The notes under the pieces were generated by a model. It worked only from the letters and a program-made list of their open reading frames with translations. It did not search any database and was not told where the DNA came from. Position numbers and translations under genes: made by a program. Source: Lachnospiraceae bacterium MD335 (GTDB lineage Bacteria > Bacillota > Clostridia > Lachnospirales > Lachnospiraceae). Taken from it: 64,000 nucleotides of DNA. The DNA is taken from assembly GCA_000403335.2 (NCBI GenBank), contig KE159629.1:186001-250000 (forward strand). The letters run 5' to 3'. Below are positions 25,196-33,990 of the stretch, piece by piece. Position 1 is the first letter of the stretch. The number at the start of each line of letters is the position of its first letter.

Positions 25196-25576
25196 ATGAA
25201 GATGGCACAAAGTAAAAAAGAGCAGTGGGAGAAAACACTGAAAGAACTTGGGTTAATCAGTGCGGATGATGTAATTGAGGAGCATACACAAGGAGATTTG
25301 TGGACATTTGCATCACAGGTGAGAGGAAACTATTTCTTTACAAAAGAGAAGTTTGTGTTTGCAGGCGGTTTCGGTTTGGAGAACTTTTCCGTAGCATACG
25401 GTGATATATCGGGTGTAAAGACCTGTAATGTCGGCGGTTTGATTCCGATTATTCCTACGGGGCTTAAAGTTTCGTTTATGAACAGTGAGGGCAAGATGGT
25501 GTCTAAGAAATGTTCTGTTATGAAGCGTAAAGAGTGGCTTGCTTATCTTGTGGAACGAGGCGCAAAAGAAGGCTGA
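25196..25576 (+). CDS. Small protein with a PH/GRAM-like fold, unknown function
   Basis: A 126-residue soluble protein. The middle (FTKEKFVFAGGFGLENFSVA, YGDISGVKTCNVGG, GLKVSF) alternates strands in the way of bacterial PH or GRAM-like domains that follow a short helical start; the fold is an inference. GGGAGG lies nine bases before the ATG. It ends about 20 bases before the promoter of the BlaI-like operon. No family name can be given with confidence. Confidence 0.55.
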   Translation: MKMAQSKKEQWEKTLKELGLISADDVIEEHTQGDLWTFASQVRGNYFFTKEKFVFAGGFGLENFSVAYGDISGVKTCNVGGLIPIIPTGLKVSFMNSEGKMVSKKCSVMKRKEWLAYLVERGAKEG

Positions 25577-25596
25577 TATTCTTTTGAAAATACATA

Positions 25597-25653
25597 TTGA
25601 CAGGAAAGGTCTAATGCGTTAAACTATAATTAGGTTTAATGCATTAGACCTTT
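25597..25653 (+). promoter_or_regulatory. Promoter overlapped by a long dyad, likely operator of the BlaI/M56 operon
   Basis: TTGACA at 25597-25602 and TAAACT at 25620-25625 are 17 bases apart. Bases 25605-25624 and 25634-25653 form an inverted repeat of 20 bases per arm with one mismatch and a nine-base centre, covering the spacer and -10. This is where a BlaI-type repressor would bind. The right arm is followed by T residues, so the hairpin could also end upstream transcription. The usual TACA-N2-TGTA half-sites are not present. Confidence 0.65.
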
Positions 25654-25692
25654 TTGCGTCGGTGAGGAATTTAAAAGAGAAGGAGGAGTTTT

Positions 25693-26052
25693 ATGGAGAT
25701 ACCAAAGATTTTTGAGAGTGAGTATCGTTTTTGTGAGATTTTATGGGAGAATGAGCCGGTTTCCAGCAGCGAACTTGTGCGTTTGTGCAGCGAATTGCTT
25801 GAGTGGAAGAAGTCTACCACTTACACGGTTATCAGGCGGTTGTCCCAGCGGGGGGTGCTCAAGTCTGAGAATGCGGTTGTGACGTCGCTGGTATCCAAGG
25901 AGGAGGTTCTGACAGCAGAGAGTACGCAGGTGGTTGAGAAAACCTTTTCAGGCTCCCTCCCTGGTTTTATAGCGGCATTTACGAGAAATAAACAGCTTAC
26001 GCCAAAGGAGATTGAGGAGATACATCAAATTATAGATGCATATAAGGAGTAG
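25693..26052 (+). CDS. BlaI/MecI/CopY-type repressor
   Basis: A 119-residue winged-helix repressor. Residues 8-70 carry the family pattern (FCEILWENEPVSSSELVRLC, then WKKSTTYTVIRRLSQRGVLK). The C-terminal helices would dimerise. In this family the repressor is removed by proteolysis when the partner membrane protease senses its signal. The M56 gene follows 15 bases later, and the long dyad 40 bases upstream is the probable operator, implying self-regulation. Confidence 0.88.
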   Translation: MEIPKIFESEYRFCEILWENEPVSSSELVRLCSELLEWKKSTTYTVIRRLSQRGVLKSENAVVTSLVSKEEVLTAESTQVVEKTFSGSLPGFIAAFTRNKQLTPKEIEEIHQIIDAYKE

Positions 26053-26067
26053 AAGGGAGGGGGCGAT

Positions 26068-27948
26068 ATGATTCGGGGACTGTTTTTAGATGTGCTCAAT
26101 CAAAGCATCACGGCGTGTTACTTGATTGCAGCAGTCATTGCGGCAAGAATTTTGTTGAAAAGGGCACCGAAAAGTGTATGCTGCATCCTTTGGATGCTTG
26201 TAGGCATCCGTCTAATCATGCCGTTTTCGGTGCAGTCGGCTTTTAGTCTGATGCCAAGCGGTGCACAGGTGCAAAATGACATTCGCCAAATTACGGGAAC
26301 GGATACGGCGGTGTATCAGGATGAAACGGCGCAGAGAACGGCTTCCTTTGCAAAAACGGATTATCTTAATGAAGAAACCATTCGGGAACTGGGATACAAT
26401 AATAATAGTCCCGAGAGTATAAACAGACCGTTTGTGTATTTTAGCATCGCATCGGCAGTGTGGCTTGCCGGTATGGGAATAATGCTTTTGTATTTCATGA
26501 TAAGCTGGTTTTGCCTGCGCAGGCGTGTGCGCATGGCGGTTCCCAAACAGCAGGGTGCGGTAAAATATTATCAGTGTGAGATGATTGATACGCCGTTTTT
26601 ATTCGGACTGGTAAAACCGCGCATTTATGTGCCGCTGGATTTATGCGGTACGGATTTAGATTATGTGTTGAAACATGAAACTGCGCATGAAAAACGGCGG
26701 GATTACTTGATAAAGCCGATAGGTTACCTGCTTTTGACGATATACTGGTTTCATCCGTTTGTGTGGGCAGCATATCTTTTGCTGTGCCGCGATATTGAGC
26801 TTGCCTGTGACGAGCGTGTTATCAGGACGCTTGGAACAGAGGAGAAAAAAGCGTATTCCCTTGCTCTTTTGACCTGCGCAGTCAATCATAGGGCAATTGC
26901 GGCATGTCCTGTTGCTTTTGGGGAGATTGGCGTAAAGGGGCGTGTGAAGAATGTGCTTTGCTATAAAAAACCGACGTTTTGGGTAATTGCAGCGGCTTTT
27001 ACAGTAATTGCGGTGGTCACGCTCTGCTTTATGACGGAAAAGACAGAAGCAGATGCTGCTCAAAACGGCAATCGTTCAAATCAGTTTATTATGGTAAATG
27101 AGGCAGACCATGCGAAGATGCAGACAGCGCAAACTACGTTGCGGCAATCGGGAGAAGAGATTATAAATACGCAAATTATGGATATGGAAAATGCGCAGGA
27201 CAGAACGCAGGCAGAAGTTACAGCGCATTCTTATTTCAGCAATGAGGGGGAGTATGTAAAACAATGGGCGGAGGCGTTTTGCAGCCGCGACGGACAGACG
27301 ATTATTGAGCTGACGCAAGAAAACCTGCGTGAGGAGCTTTCCGATACGCTGGGACTTTCCTGGGGCGTGGATGACAATAATAAGCCGTACGCAGCGTTTG
27401 GCTGGTCAAGTCCGTGGCCTTGGGGAGATGATGAAAAAAATTACCGTATTCTTTCGGCGTCTGAAGGCAAGGCAGTTATTCTGTATTATGCCTGGGTATC
27501 TGACCCGCATGTGACGGTGTGGCGTGAGGAGCTTTCCTATGCAGTTCAGGATGGGAATTTTCAAGTGACTTCACAGCATTTGCAGTTTCTTGATGGGATT
27601 TGCATAGCGGATGAATTTTATGCGGCATATCCTGACGGTGTTATAAACGGTACAATGATGGATTATTATGCTTATAATGAGGCAGGGGAAACGTTAAACA
27701 GCAACGCAAAAAATCCGGATATGGCATTGAGCGGGTACGCCGGACTGGATCAGCCGGATACTGCTGCAATCAATTTACTTAATATTTTAAAGAATGAAAA
27801 CAAGGTGACCGTTAATGTGGAATATACCAATGCGCAAGAGACGCAGGCGGTCGTGACGTTTGCTTTTTTGGAGGACGCAAGCACGGCAAAGGTGCGGATG
27901 ATAAAGCCTTACGGAGAGGACAGCATTTGGCTGCCGCAGACGTATTAA
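26068..27948 (+). CDS. M56-family membrane metalloprotease sensor (BlaR1/MecR1-like)
   Basis: A 626-residue membrane protein. Several helices flank a cytoplasmic zinc protease domain with HETAH at residues 203-207 and a downstream ELACDERV motif. After a last membrane helix near 305-325 comes an extracellular region of about 300 residues. That region does not show the penicillin-binding motifs of BlaR1, so the signal need not be a beta-lactam. In the known systems signal binding activates the protease and inactivates the paired repressor, encoded immediately upstream. Confidence 0.88.
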   Translation: MIRGLFLDVLNQSITACYLIAAVIAARILLKRAPKSVCCILWMLVGIRLIMPFSVQSAFSLMPSGAQVQNDIRQITGTDTAVYQDETAQRTASFAKTDYLNEETIRELGYNNNSPESINRPFVYFSIASAVWLAGMGIMLLYFMISWFCLRRRVRMAVPKQQGAVKYYQCEMIDTPFLFGLVKPRIYVPLDLCGTDLDYVLKHETAHEKRRDYLIKPIGYLLLTIYWFHPFVWAAYLLLCRDIELACDERVIRTLGTEEKKAYSLALLTCAVNHRAIAACPVAFGEIGVKGRVKNVLCYKKPTFWVIAAAFTVIAVVTLCFMTEKTEADAAQNGNRSNQFIMVNEADHAKMQTAQTTLRQSGEEIINTQIMDMENAQDRTQAEVTAHSYFSNEGEYVKQWAEAFCSRDGQTIIELTQENLREELSDTLGLSWGVDDNNKPYAAFGWSSPWPWGDDEKNYRILSASEGKAVILYYAWVSDPHVTVWREELSYAVQDGNFQVTSQHLQFLDGICIADEFYAAYPDGVINGTMMDYYAYNEAGETLNSNAKNPDMALSGYAGLDQPDTAAINLLNILKNENKVTVNVEYTNAQETQAVVTFAFLEDASTAKVRMIKPYGEDSIWLPQTY

Positions 27949-27957
27949 AGGACCAAA

Positions 27958-28118
27958 GCAGAAAATTTTGTAACAGTTCAGCCCAGGCCTTTGCATTTAC
28001 TGCAAAGGCCGTGAAACAGTGTAGTGGCTGAGGTGCATCAAGCCACCACGAAGTGGTTTTGCATGGCTTGATGCTTGGAACAGGAAGCCGAAGGCTGAAC
28101 TGTTACAAAATTTTGCAG
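27958..28118. repeat. MITE-like or REP-like element with 22-bp terminal inverted repeats
   Basis: Bases 27962-27983 and 28093-28114 are perfect reverse complements (22 bp) around 109 bp. The direct repeat GCAG flanks both ends (27958-27961 and 28115-28118), like a target-site duplication. Inside are two further perfect stems: 27986-27995 with 28001-28010, and 28035-28045 with 28064-28074. No ORF is present. A 29-base stretch at its right end recurs with three mismatches at 51583-51611. A transposase would have to act in trans. Confidence 0.65.
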
Positions 28119-28164
28119 GTGTCAAGAAAAAATACTTGACACCTGTTTTTGTATGTAGTATGAT
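28116..28164 (+). promoter_or_regulatory. Promoter of the ylxM-ffh operon within an 11-bp inverted repeat
   Basis: TTGACA at 28136-28141 and TATGAT at 28159-28164 are 17 bases apart. CAGGTGTCAAG at 28116-28126 and CTTGACACCTG at 28135-28145 are perfect inverted arms, and a T-run follows. The same bases can therefore be a terminator for upstream transcription and the -35 of this promoter. Confidence 0.7.
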
Positions 28165-28201
28165 AACAAAGTCGCATGGTGCGAAAAGCGGAGGAAATAT
28201 C

Positions 28202-28564
28202 GTGAAACCGGTGAATGAGAGTAAGGAAAAAGCAGTAGGGCATGTCAGCTTGGAGCAGCTGGAGTATAAAGGTATGCTTTACGATTTTTACGGCGAATTG
28301 CTGACACCGCACCAAAAGAATATTTATGAGGATGCCGTATTTAACGACTTGTCGCTTGGCGAAATTGCCGGTGAGCAGGGCATCAGCAGACAGGGCGTGC
28401 ATGATTTAATCAAGCGGTGCGACAGGATTTTGAACGATTATGAGAATAAGCTGCATTTGGTTGAGAAATTTGCAAGGATTAAGCACAATATTCAGCAAAT
28501 CAATGAGCTGACGGATGATGAGCAGATTAAACAATTGTCGAATGAAATTATAGAGGAGCTTTGA
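28202..28564 (+). CDS. ylxM: YlxM, putative DNA-binding SRP-operon protein
   Basis: A 120-residue helix-turn-helix protein found upstream of ffh in most Firmicutes, thought to modulate SRP function. The conserved part is [20 protein letters not shown] followed by the recognition helix region [14 protein letters not shown]. The GTG at 28202 is selected as start because GGAGG lies six bases upstream; a longer open frame extends into the promoter and is not used. It ends three bases before ffh. Confidence 0.88.
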   Translation: MKPVNESKEKAVGHVSLEQLEYKGMLYDFYGELLTPHQKNIYEDAVFNDLSLGEIAGEQGISRQGVHDLIKRCDRILNDYENKLHLVEKFARIKHNIQQINELTDDEQIKQLSNEIIEEL

Positions 28565-28567
28565 ACC

Positions 28568-29923
28568 ATGGCATTTGAGAGCTTAACAGATAAATTGCAG
28601 AATGTCTTCAAAAATTTGAGAAGCAAGGGACGGCTTACAGAGGCAGATGTCAGGACGGCGCTCAAGGAAGTCAAAATGGCGCTGCTGGAGGCGGACGTAA
28701 ACTTTAAAGTTGTCAAGCAGTTTGTGAAAGCGGTTGAAGAGCGCGCTGTCGGTTCCGACGTGATGAACGGCTTAAATCCGGGACAGATGGTGATTAAGAT
28801 TGTCAACGAGGAAATGGTTTCGTTAATGGGCTCGGAAACGACGGAGCTGGAACTGCAGCCCGGAAAAGCGACAACCGTCATGATGATGTGCGGTCTGCAG
28901 GGTGCAGGTAAAACCACGGCGGCGGCAAAAATTGCAGGAAAGCTTGTGTTAAAAGGAAAGAAACCGTTGCTTGTGGCGTGTGATATTTACCGTCCGGCGG
29001 CAATTGAACAGTTAAAGATTAACGCCGAAAAACAGCGGGTTGACTTTTTTTCTATGGGAGCAAACCACAAGCCTGTGGACATTGTAAAGGCGTCTTTGGA
29101 ACATGCATCAAAAAATAACAATAATATTGTAATCATAGATACCGCCGGACGGCTTCACATTGATGAGGATATGATGGCGGAGCTTCAGGAAATCAAGGCA
29201 AATGTTGATGTGCACCAAACGCTTTTGGTTGTCGATGCGATGACGGGACAGGATGCGGTGAATGTCGCTAAGGAATTTGATGACAAGGTTGGCGTAAGCG
29301 GCGTGATTTTGTCCAAGATGGACGGTGACACGAGAGGCGGCGCGGCGCTTTCCGTAAAGGCAGTTACCGGAAAACCGATTCTTTTTGTCAGTACAGGCGA
29401 GAAGCTGACAGATATTGAGCAGTTCTATCCGGACCGGATGGCAAACAGGATTTTGGGCATGGGCGATGTGCTCACGCTCATAGACAAGGTAGCCGAAGCG
29501 AACCTTGATATGGATGCTGATAAGGAAAAAGAGATGGCTGCGCGCCTGAAAAAAGGAAAATTTGACTTTGAGGATTATCTTGAGAGCATGAGTCAGATGA
29601 AAAAGCTTGGCGGATTGTCAAGTATTTTGGGAATGATGCCTGGCATGGGAATCAAGGCAAGTGACCTTGAGTCGGCAGTGGACGACAAACAGCTTGCACG
29701 CATGGAGGCGATTGTACTATCCATGACGCCTGCCGAGAGAAAGGACCCAAAGCTGTTAAATCCAAGCAGAAAGCACCGGATTGCAAAGGGTGCGGGTGTG
29801 GATATTGCAGTGGTAAACCGCTTTATCAAGCAGTTTGAGCAGTCTCAAAAAATGATGAAGCAGCTCCCGGGAATGATGGGAGGTTTCGGTGGTAAAAAAG
29901 GGAGATTTAAACTTCCCTTTTGA
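28568..29923 (+). CDS. ffh: Signal recognition particle protein Ffh (SRP54)
   Basis: GTPase that binds signal peptides on the ribosome and delivers them to FtsY at the membrane, together with SRP RNA. The N domain, the G domain with GLQGAGKTT near residue 108, the DTAGR motif and TKMDGDTRGG-type SKMDGDTRGG are all present. The methionine-rich M domain ends with MMKQLPGMMGGFGGKKGRFK. At 451 residues it is full length. It is cotranscribed with ylxM and followed by rpsP. Confidence 0.97.
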   Translation: MAFESLTDKLQNVFKNLRSKGRLTEADVRTALKEVKMALLEADVNFKVVKQFVKAVEERAVGSDVMNGLNPGQMVIKIVNEEMVSLMGSETTELELQPGKATTVMMMCGLQGAGKTTAAAKIAGKLVLKGKKPLLVACDIYRPAAIEQLKINAEKQRVDFFSMGANHKPVDIVKASLEHASKNNNNIVIIDTAGRLHIDEDMMAELQEIKANVDVHQTLLVVDAMTGQDAVNVAKEFDDKVGVSGVILSKMDGDTRGGAALSVKAVTGKPILFVSTGEKLTDIEQFYPDRMANRILGMGDVLTLIDKVAEANLDMDADKEKEMAARLKKGKFDFEDYLESMSQMKKLGGLSSILGMMPGMGIKASDLESAVDDKQLARMEAIVLSMTPAERKDPKLLNPSRKHRIAKGAGVDIAVVNRFIKQFEQSQKMMKQLPGMMGGFGGKKGRFKLPF

Positions 29924-30038
29924 TGCACACGAACGCAAAAAATCAGCTGTTAAGGCAGCAGGTGTTCGGCGCAGCGAATGGGCATAAGTCTGTTCGTATA
30001 TAAAAAATAAAAGAAAGTTGAATATGAGGTGAAAAAAC

Positions 30039-30284
30039 ATGGCAGTAAAAATCAGATTAAGAAGAATGGGTCAGAAGAAAGCTCCTATTTATAGAATAAT
30101 TGTAGCAGACTCAAGATCCCCAAGAGACGGAAAGTGTATCGAGGAAATCGGTACCTACAACCCCAATACGGACCCAAGCGAGTTCAAGGTAAACGAAGAG
30201 CTTGCCAAGAAGTGGTTATCGAACGGAGCGCAGCCTACAGAGACAGTCGCAAAGATTTTCAAGGCAGCCGGCATTGAAAAATAA
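30039..30284 (+). CDS. rpsP: 30S ribosomal protein S16
   Basis: An 81-residue small-subunit protein needed for 30S assembly. The start [20 protein letters not shown] and the internal [19 protein letters not shown] are characteristic. It lies in the usual ffh-rpsP-khpA-rimM-trmD order, with a TGAGGTG site before the ATG. Confidence 0.97.
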   Translation: MAVKIRLRRMGQKKAPIYRIIVADSRSPRDGKCIEEIGTYNPNTDPSEFKVNEELAKKWLSNGAQPTETVAKIFKAAGIEK

Positions 30285-30319
30285 CTCTTTGTACGTGGAA
30301 AACACTTGGAGGTGTAATA

Positions 30320-30547
30320 ATGAAGGAGTTAGTTGAGGTTATTGCGAAAGCCCTGGTGGACAGCCCTGACGAAGTCGTTGTGACGGAAACGGTGAATGGC
30401 AAGAACGTAACCGTGGAACTGCATGTGGCGGCGGACGATATGGGCAAGGTTATCGGTAAGCAGGGAAGAATTGCAAAAGCGATTCGTTCCGTGGTTAAGG
30501 CAGCATCTTCCAAAGAAAATCTGAAGGTTGATGTAGAGATTGTATAA
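30320..30547 (+). CDS. khpA: KH-domain RNA-binding protein KhpA
   Basis: A 75-residue single KH domain protein (YlqC) that with KhpB binds RNA in Gram-positive bacteria. The GxxG loop is seen in MGKVIGKQGRIAKAIRSVVK. It lies 35 bases after rpsP and has a GGAGGTG site. The size and position match its family exactly. Confidence 0.93.
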   Translation: MKELVEVIAKALVDSPDEVVVTETVNGKNVTVELHVAADDMGKVIGKQGRIAKAIRSVVKAASSKENLKVDVEIV

Positions 30548-30557
30548 AAACATAAAG

Positions 30558-30596
30558 AAAGGGTGTTCATAAGGAATTGCGTTATGAACACCCTTT
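30558..30596. other. Perfect 15-bp hairpin between khpA and rimM
   Basis: Bases 30558-30572 and 30582-30596 are perfect reverse complements with a nine-base loop. There is no long T-tract, so it may protect or process the operon mRNA or weaken read-through rather than act as a strong terminator. Confidence 0.65.
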
Positions 30597-30625
30597 AAAA
30601 GTAAATTGAAAGGCAAAGGTATTTT

Positions 30626-31135
30626 ATGGACGATTTACTGCAGGTGGGGGCGATTACGCAGACACACGGTCTGCGCGGTGAGGTAAAGGTGTTTCCAACC
30701 ACCGACGACGTCAAACGGTTTAAAAAATTAAAGGAAGTGATATTGGATACAGGGAAGGAAAAAATGGCGCTTGAAATCGAGAATGTGCGGTTCTTTAAGC
30801 AGTTTGCCATTCTGAAATTCAAGGGCCTTGATAATATTAATGATATTGAGCGCTATAAGGGCAAAAGCCTTTATGTCACAAGGGAGAATGCCGTAAAGCT
30901 TAGAAAGGATGAATATTTTATTGCGGACCTGATGGGCGTAAAGATTTATGATGAGCAGGATGCATATATGGGCGTGTTAAAGGACGTGATAGTGACGGGC
31001 GCAAACGATGTATACGAGATTGCACTGGAGGATGGCAGAACGCTGCTGCTTCCGGCGATTAAGCAGTGTGTGCTGGATGTGGATATAGAGCAGCGAAGAA
31101 TGAAAGTTCATGTTCTTGACGGACTATTGGATTGA
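30626..31135 (+). CDS. rimM: Ribosome maturation factor RimM
   Basis: A 169-residue factor that binds S19 and helps mature the 30S head. The N-terminal LLQVGAITQTHGLRGEVKVFP and the PRC-barrel part YFIADLMGVKIYDEQDAYMG, ending VLDGLLD, are typical. It lies between khpA and trmD, as in most Firmicutes. Confidence 0.95.
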   Translation: MDDLLQVGAITQTHGLRGEVKVFPTTDDVKRFKKLKEVILDTGKEKMALEIENVRFFKQFAILKFKGLDNINDIERYKGKSLYVTRENAVKLRKDEYFIADLMGVKIYDEQDAYMGVLKDVIVTGANDVYEIALEDGRTLLLPAIKQCVLDVDIEQRRMKVHVLDGLLD

Positions 31136-31153
31136 TAAGGATAGGGTGTTTTT

Positions 31154-31882
31154 ATGAATTTTCATATTATGACGCTGTTTCCGGAGATGGTGCTTGACGG
31201 TCTGCATACGAGTATTATCGGGAGAGCGGAAGAAAAGGGCTGTATTTCCATAGAAGCGGTAAACATACGGGATTATACAACGGACCGGCATAAAAAGGTT
31301 GACGATTATACCTATGGCGGAGGCGCAGGAATGCTGATGCAGGCGCAGCCTGTTTATGACTGTTGGAAAGCGGTTTGTGAAAAGATTGACAAACAGAAGG
31401 GAAATGCGGTAAAAACACGCGTGGTGTATGTGACACCGCAGGGAGAAGTGTTTCACCAAAAAAAAGCAGCCGAGCTTTCCAGGGAGGAGGACTTGATTTT
31501 ACTGTGCGGGCATTACGAGGGAATTGACGAGCGTGTTTTGGAGGAAATTGTCACGGATTACATTTCCATTGGCGACTATGTGCTTACGGGCGGGGAGCTG
31601 GCGGCGATGGTAATGGTGGACGCAATTGCAAGGCTTGTGCCCGGAGTGCTTCATAATGATGAGTCGGCGCAGACAGAGTCACATGCAAACGGGCTTTTAG
31701 AGTATCCGCAGTATTCGCGCCCCGAGGTATGGCATGAAAAAAAAGTGCCCGAGGTGCTGATGAGCGGACATCATGCCAATATCGAAAAGTGGCGGCTGGA
31801 ACAGTCGCTTGAGCGGACAAGGATTCGGCGGCCTGAGCTGTATGAGGCGTATATGCTTGGCAAATCCGGCAAAAAAGAATAA
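31154..31882 (+). CDS. trmD: tRNA (guanine-37-N1) methyltransferase TrmD
   Basis: Methylates G37 of tRNAs to prevent frameshifting. The N-terminal [12 protein letters not shown], the TYGGGAGM loop, the knot motifs [13 protein letters not shown] and [14 protein letters not shown], and the C-terminal [15 protein letters not shown] are present. The 242-residue length is normal. It would usually be followed directly by rplS, but here three unrelated genes intervene. Confidence 0.97.
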   Translation: MNFHIMTLFPEMVLDGLHTSIIGRAEEKGCISIEAVNIRDYTTDRHKKVDDYTYGGGAGMLMQAQPVYDCWKAVCEKIDKQKGNAVKTRVVYVTPQGEVFHQKKAAELSREEDLILLCGHYEGIDERVLEEIVTDYISIGDYVLTGGELAAMVMVDAIARLVPGVLHNDESAQTESHANGLLEYPQYSRPEVWHEKKVPEVLMSGHHANIEKWRLEQSLERTRIRRPELYEAYMLGKSGKKE

Positions 31883-31950
31883 TAAGTAATGCAAAGGCTT
31901 TAAATTGCTTGAAAACAATTAGGACAGAAATTGAAAAGGAGCTGAATGAT

Positions 31951-32367
31951 ATGAAAGATAAATATCAGTTATCAATACGGGAACAAAGTGTGATGGATTT
32001 ATTGTGGGATGAAGGCGAAGCCCTGACAAGCGTGGATATACTGGAACGTTTGGGAGACATTATGCAAAATGCGACGTATGTGCATCGTACAATCAATTCC
32101 TTGTTGGATGCCGGTTTTATACAGGGATGCGGGAGTGTCCGTTATAATACGCAGTATGCAAGAAAATTTGCTCCGTGTATGACGCGGGAAGAATATGCCG
32201 CCAAATATTTGCTTCGGCACGGAATACAGAGTGACTCATTAGGCAAGGTGGCGATTGCACTGTTTAAGGAAGCGCGGGGAGATAATCACAATTACGCAGA
32301 TGAAATCATAGCACAGCTGCAGGATATGATCGATGTTCTTAAAATACAAAATGAAACACAAGAGTAA
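31951..32367 (+). CDS. BlaI/MecI/CopY-type repressor, second copy
   Basis: A 138-residue winged-helix repressor (LSIREQSVMDLLWDEGEALT, later TYVHRTINSLLDAGFIQ), only distantly similar to the one at 25.7 kb. The ATG at 31951 follows AAAGGAG; a TTG 42 bases upstream also opens the frame but lacks a site. The M56 protease gene follows 26 bases downstream. The pair sits inside the trmD-rplS interval, so it was probably inserted there. Confidence 0.82.
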   Translation: MKDKYQLSIREQSVMDLLWDEGEALTSVDILERLGDIMQNATYVHRTINSLLDAGFIQGCGSVRYNTQYARKFAPCMTREEYAAKYLLRHGIQSDSLGKVAIALFKEARGDNHNYADEIIAQLQDMIDVLKIQNETQE

Positions 32368-32393
32368 TATGATACTATGACGATGAATGGGTG

Positions 32394-33557
32394 ATGAATA
32401 TGTGTATAACTCCATATTCGTTTGCTATGGGGTGTATATGGACTTCCATACTGACGATTATTATGCGTGCCATACAAAAGGGTAAATGGACATTGCAGTA
32501 TTTCGGGGTAAATAATCTGCTGATTTTGTATGCATTTTGTATTTTTAGAATGACGGTACCAATTGAATTTTCTGCAACAAAAGTAGTTCCGGTAGAAGCC
32601 GTGTACAATGCCGTAACGTCTTTGTGTATCAAGATAAAAATCGGCGGTACGATCCCTGCGGGCTATTTATTTCTCATAATATGGTGTTGCGGTATCGTAA
32701 TAAAACTGTTTTTGCGGTTAAGGGATTACCGTATTTCAAAACAACTGCTCTTTCTTTGCACTGTAATCCGCGAAGGGGCGGCATGTGAACTGTTAGAGAA
32801 GCTGCAGAATGAGAAAGGAGATAAACGGAAAATTCAGATATACCGAACACCGTTTGATATGCCAATGGAAATGGGAATTTTGCATCCCGTAATTTTGCTG
32901 CCTGACCAGGAATATGACAGACAGAGCCTGTACTATATTATGAAGCATGAGTATACGCATATTTTAAATCGTGATGCGGCAGTTAAGCTTCTGTTAAATC
33001 TTTGGAGCTGTATCTTTTGGTGGAATCCGACAGCATATTTGTTGAATCTCAACATAGAGAATATTTTAGAGTTAAAATGTGACCTTAAAGTAACGCAGGG
33101 CTTGAAAAATGAGGAGAAAGCAGAGTATCTGTCATCCATTTTGCAGATGATACAGGGCACTGCGAAAAAAGAAGGAAAAGTGCCTTCTGCCAAAAACGAT
33201 ACTTCTTTGTATAAAAAATATGTCGGAGAGAATCTCAAGAAAAGATTTTTGTGCGTTTCGAAATGTCCGCAAACGACGGGAAAAGCAAGCGTGAAATACA
33301 AGACATATATGGCGACCATGATAATGGTTTACATAATTTTATTCTTTGCCTCATATAGCGTTGTTTTTCAGTCAAAATTTGATGTGCCGGTGGAGGAGGT
33401 GATGACAGAAGACAATGTTTATTTTTTAGAACCCGAAGCTGTTTTTTTACGGCAAACAGAAGGTGGCTATGAGGTTATATACAAAAATGAGTGTGTATCA
33501 GTAGTTGATGAAAATATTGCACAATTAATGTTAGAAGAAGGATTTGAATTTAAATAG
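32394..33557 (+). CDS. M56-family membrane metalloprotease sensor, second copy
   Basis: A 387-residue membrane protein with N-terminal helices, zinc motif HEYTH at about residue 185, and the ELKCD segment that supplies the third ligand region. After a final membrane helix near 305-325 only about 60 extracellular residues remain, far shorter than in BlaR1 or in the 26-kb homologue. The sensing part is therefore minimal. It may monitor a peptide or envelope state, possibly the small secreted product of the next gene, which is inference. The exact start (GTG 32391, ATG 32394 or 32400) is uncertain. Confidence 0.82.
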   Translation: MNMCITPYSFAMGCIWTSILTIIMRAIQKGKWTLQYFGVNNLLILYAFCIFRMTVPIEFSATKVVPVEAVYNAVTSLCIKIKIGGTIPAGYLFLIIWCCGIVIKLFLRLRDYRISKQLLFLCTVIREGAACELLEKLQNEKGDKRKIQIYRTPFDMPMEMGILHPVILLPDQEYDRQSLYYIMKHEYTHILNRDAAVKLLLNLWSCIFWWNPTAYLLNLNIENILELKCDLKVTQGLKNEEKAEYLSSILQMIQGTAKKEGKVPSAKNDTSLYKKYVGENLKKRFLCVSKCPQTTGKASVKYKTYMATMIMVYIILFFASYSVVFQSKFDVPVEEVMTEDNVYFLEPEAVFLRQTEGGYEVIYKNECVSVVDENIAQLMLEEGFEFK

Positions 33558-33568
33558 GAGAGAACAAA

Positions 33569-33823
33569 ATGAAAAAAAAGATATTGATATTAGGTACTGC
33601 AATAATGCTGTCTGCACCAATGATGATTGAAATGACAGGAATATATAAAGTGGACGCCGCTGAGATACAAAATGATTGTGAAACGATAGAAGCAGGTGGA
33701 GCTATTGAACCACGTGCAGATGTTATTGTAACAAAGTTTAGAGTAGTGAACGGGGTAACACAGTATCGAAGATGGAACGAAACCAAAGGGTACTGGGTTG
33801 ACAGCGATTGGATTACACCATAA
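33569..33823 (+). CDS. Small secreted protein of the BlaI/M56 cassette
   Basis: An 84-residue precursor with a signal peptide (MKKK, hydrophobic core, probable cleavage after VDA) leaving about 53 residues. The mature part ends with an aromatic and basic motif, VTQYRRWNETKGYWVDSDWI, resembling short secreted proteins seen beside M56 genes in related bacteria (from memory). A TAGGAGAG site lies before the ATG, 11 bases after the protease gene. The function is unknown; it could be the regulated output, a signal or a substrate of the system. Confidence 0.7.
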   Translation: MKKKILILGTAIMLSAPMMIEMTGIYKVDAAEIQNDCETIEAGGAIEPRADVIVTKFRVVNGVTQYRRWNETKGYWVDSDWITP

Positions 33824-33859
33824 CAGAATCAGGAAAAACAGAAAAATACCGCATAACTC

Positions 33860-33888
33860 TTGCAATCTCATATATTTTGTGGTAAATT
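33860..33888 (+). promoter_or_regulatory. Promoter for rplS
   Basis: TTGCAA at 33860-33865 and TAAATT at 33883-33888 are 17 bases apart. It leaves about 95 bases of leader before rplS and would keep L19 expressed in spite of the cassette inserted upstream. The leader could contain an L19 autoregulatory structure, but I cannot confirm one. Confidence 0.5.
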
Positions 33889-33990
33889 ACTAATGTTGCG
33901 AGAAAAAGAGATGGTCCTCTGATACGTGTCATTGGAAACAATGTGATTATAAAGTATTAAGAACGTCGAAATAACAAGGAGGCAAATAAA

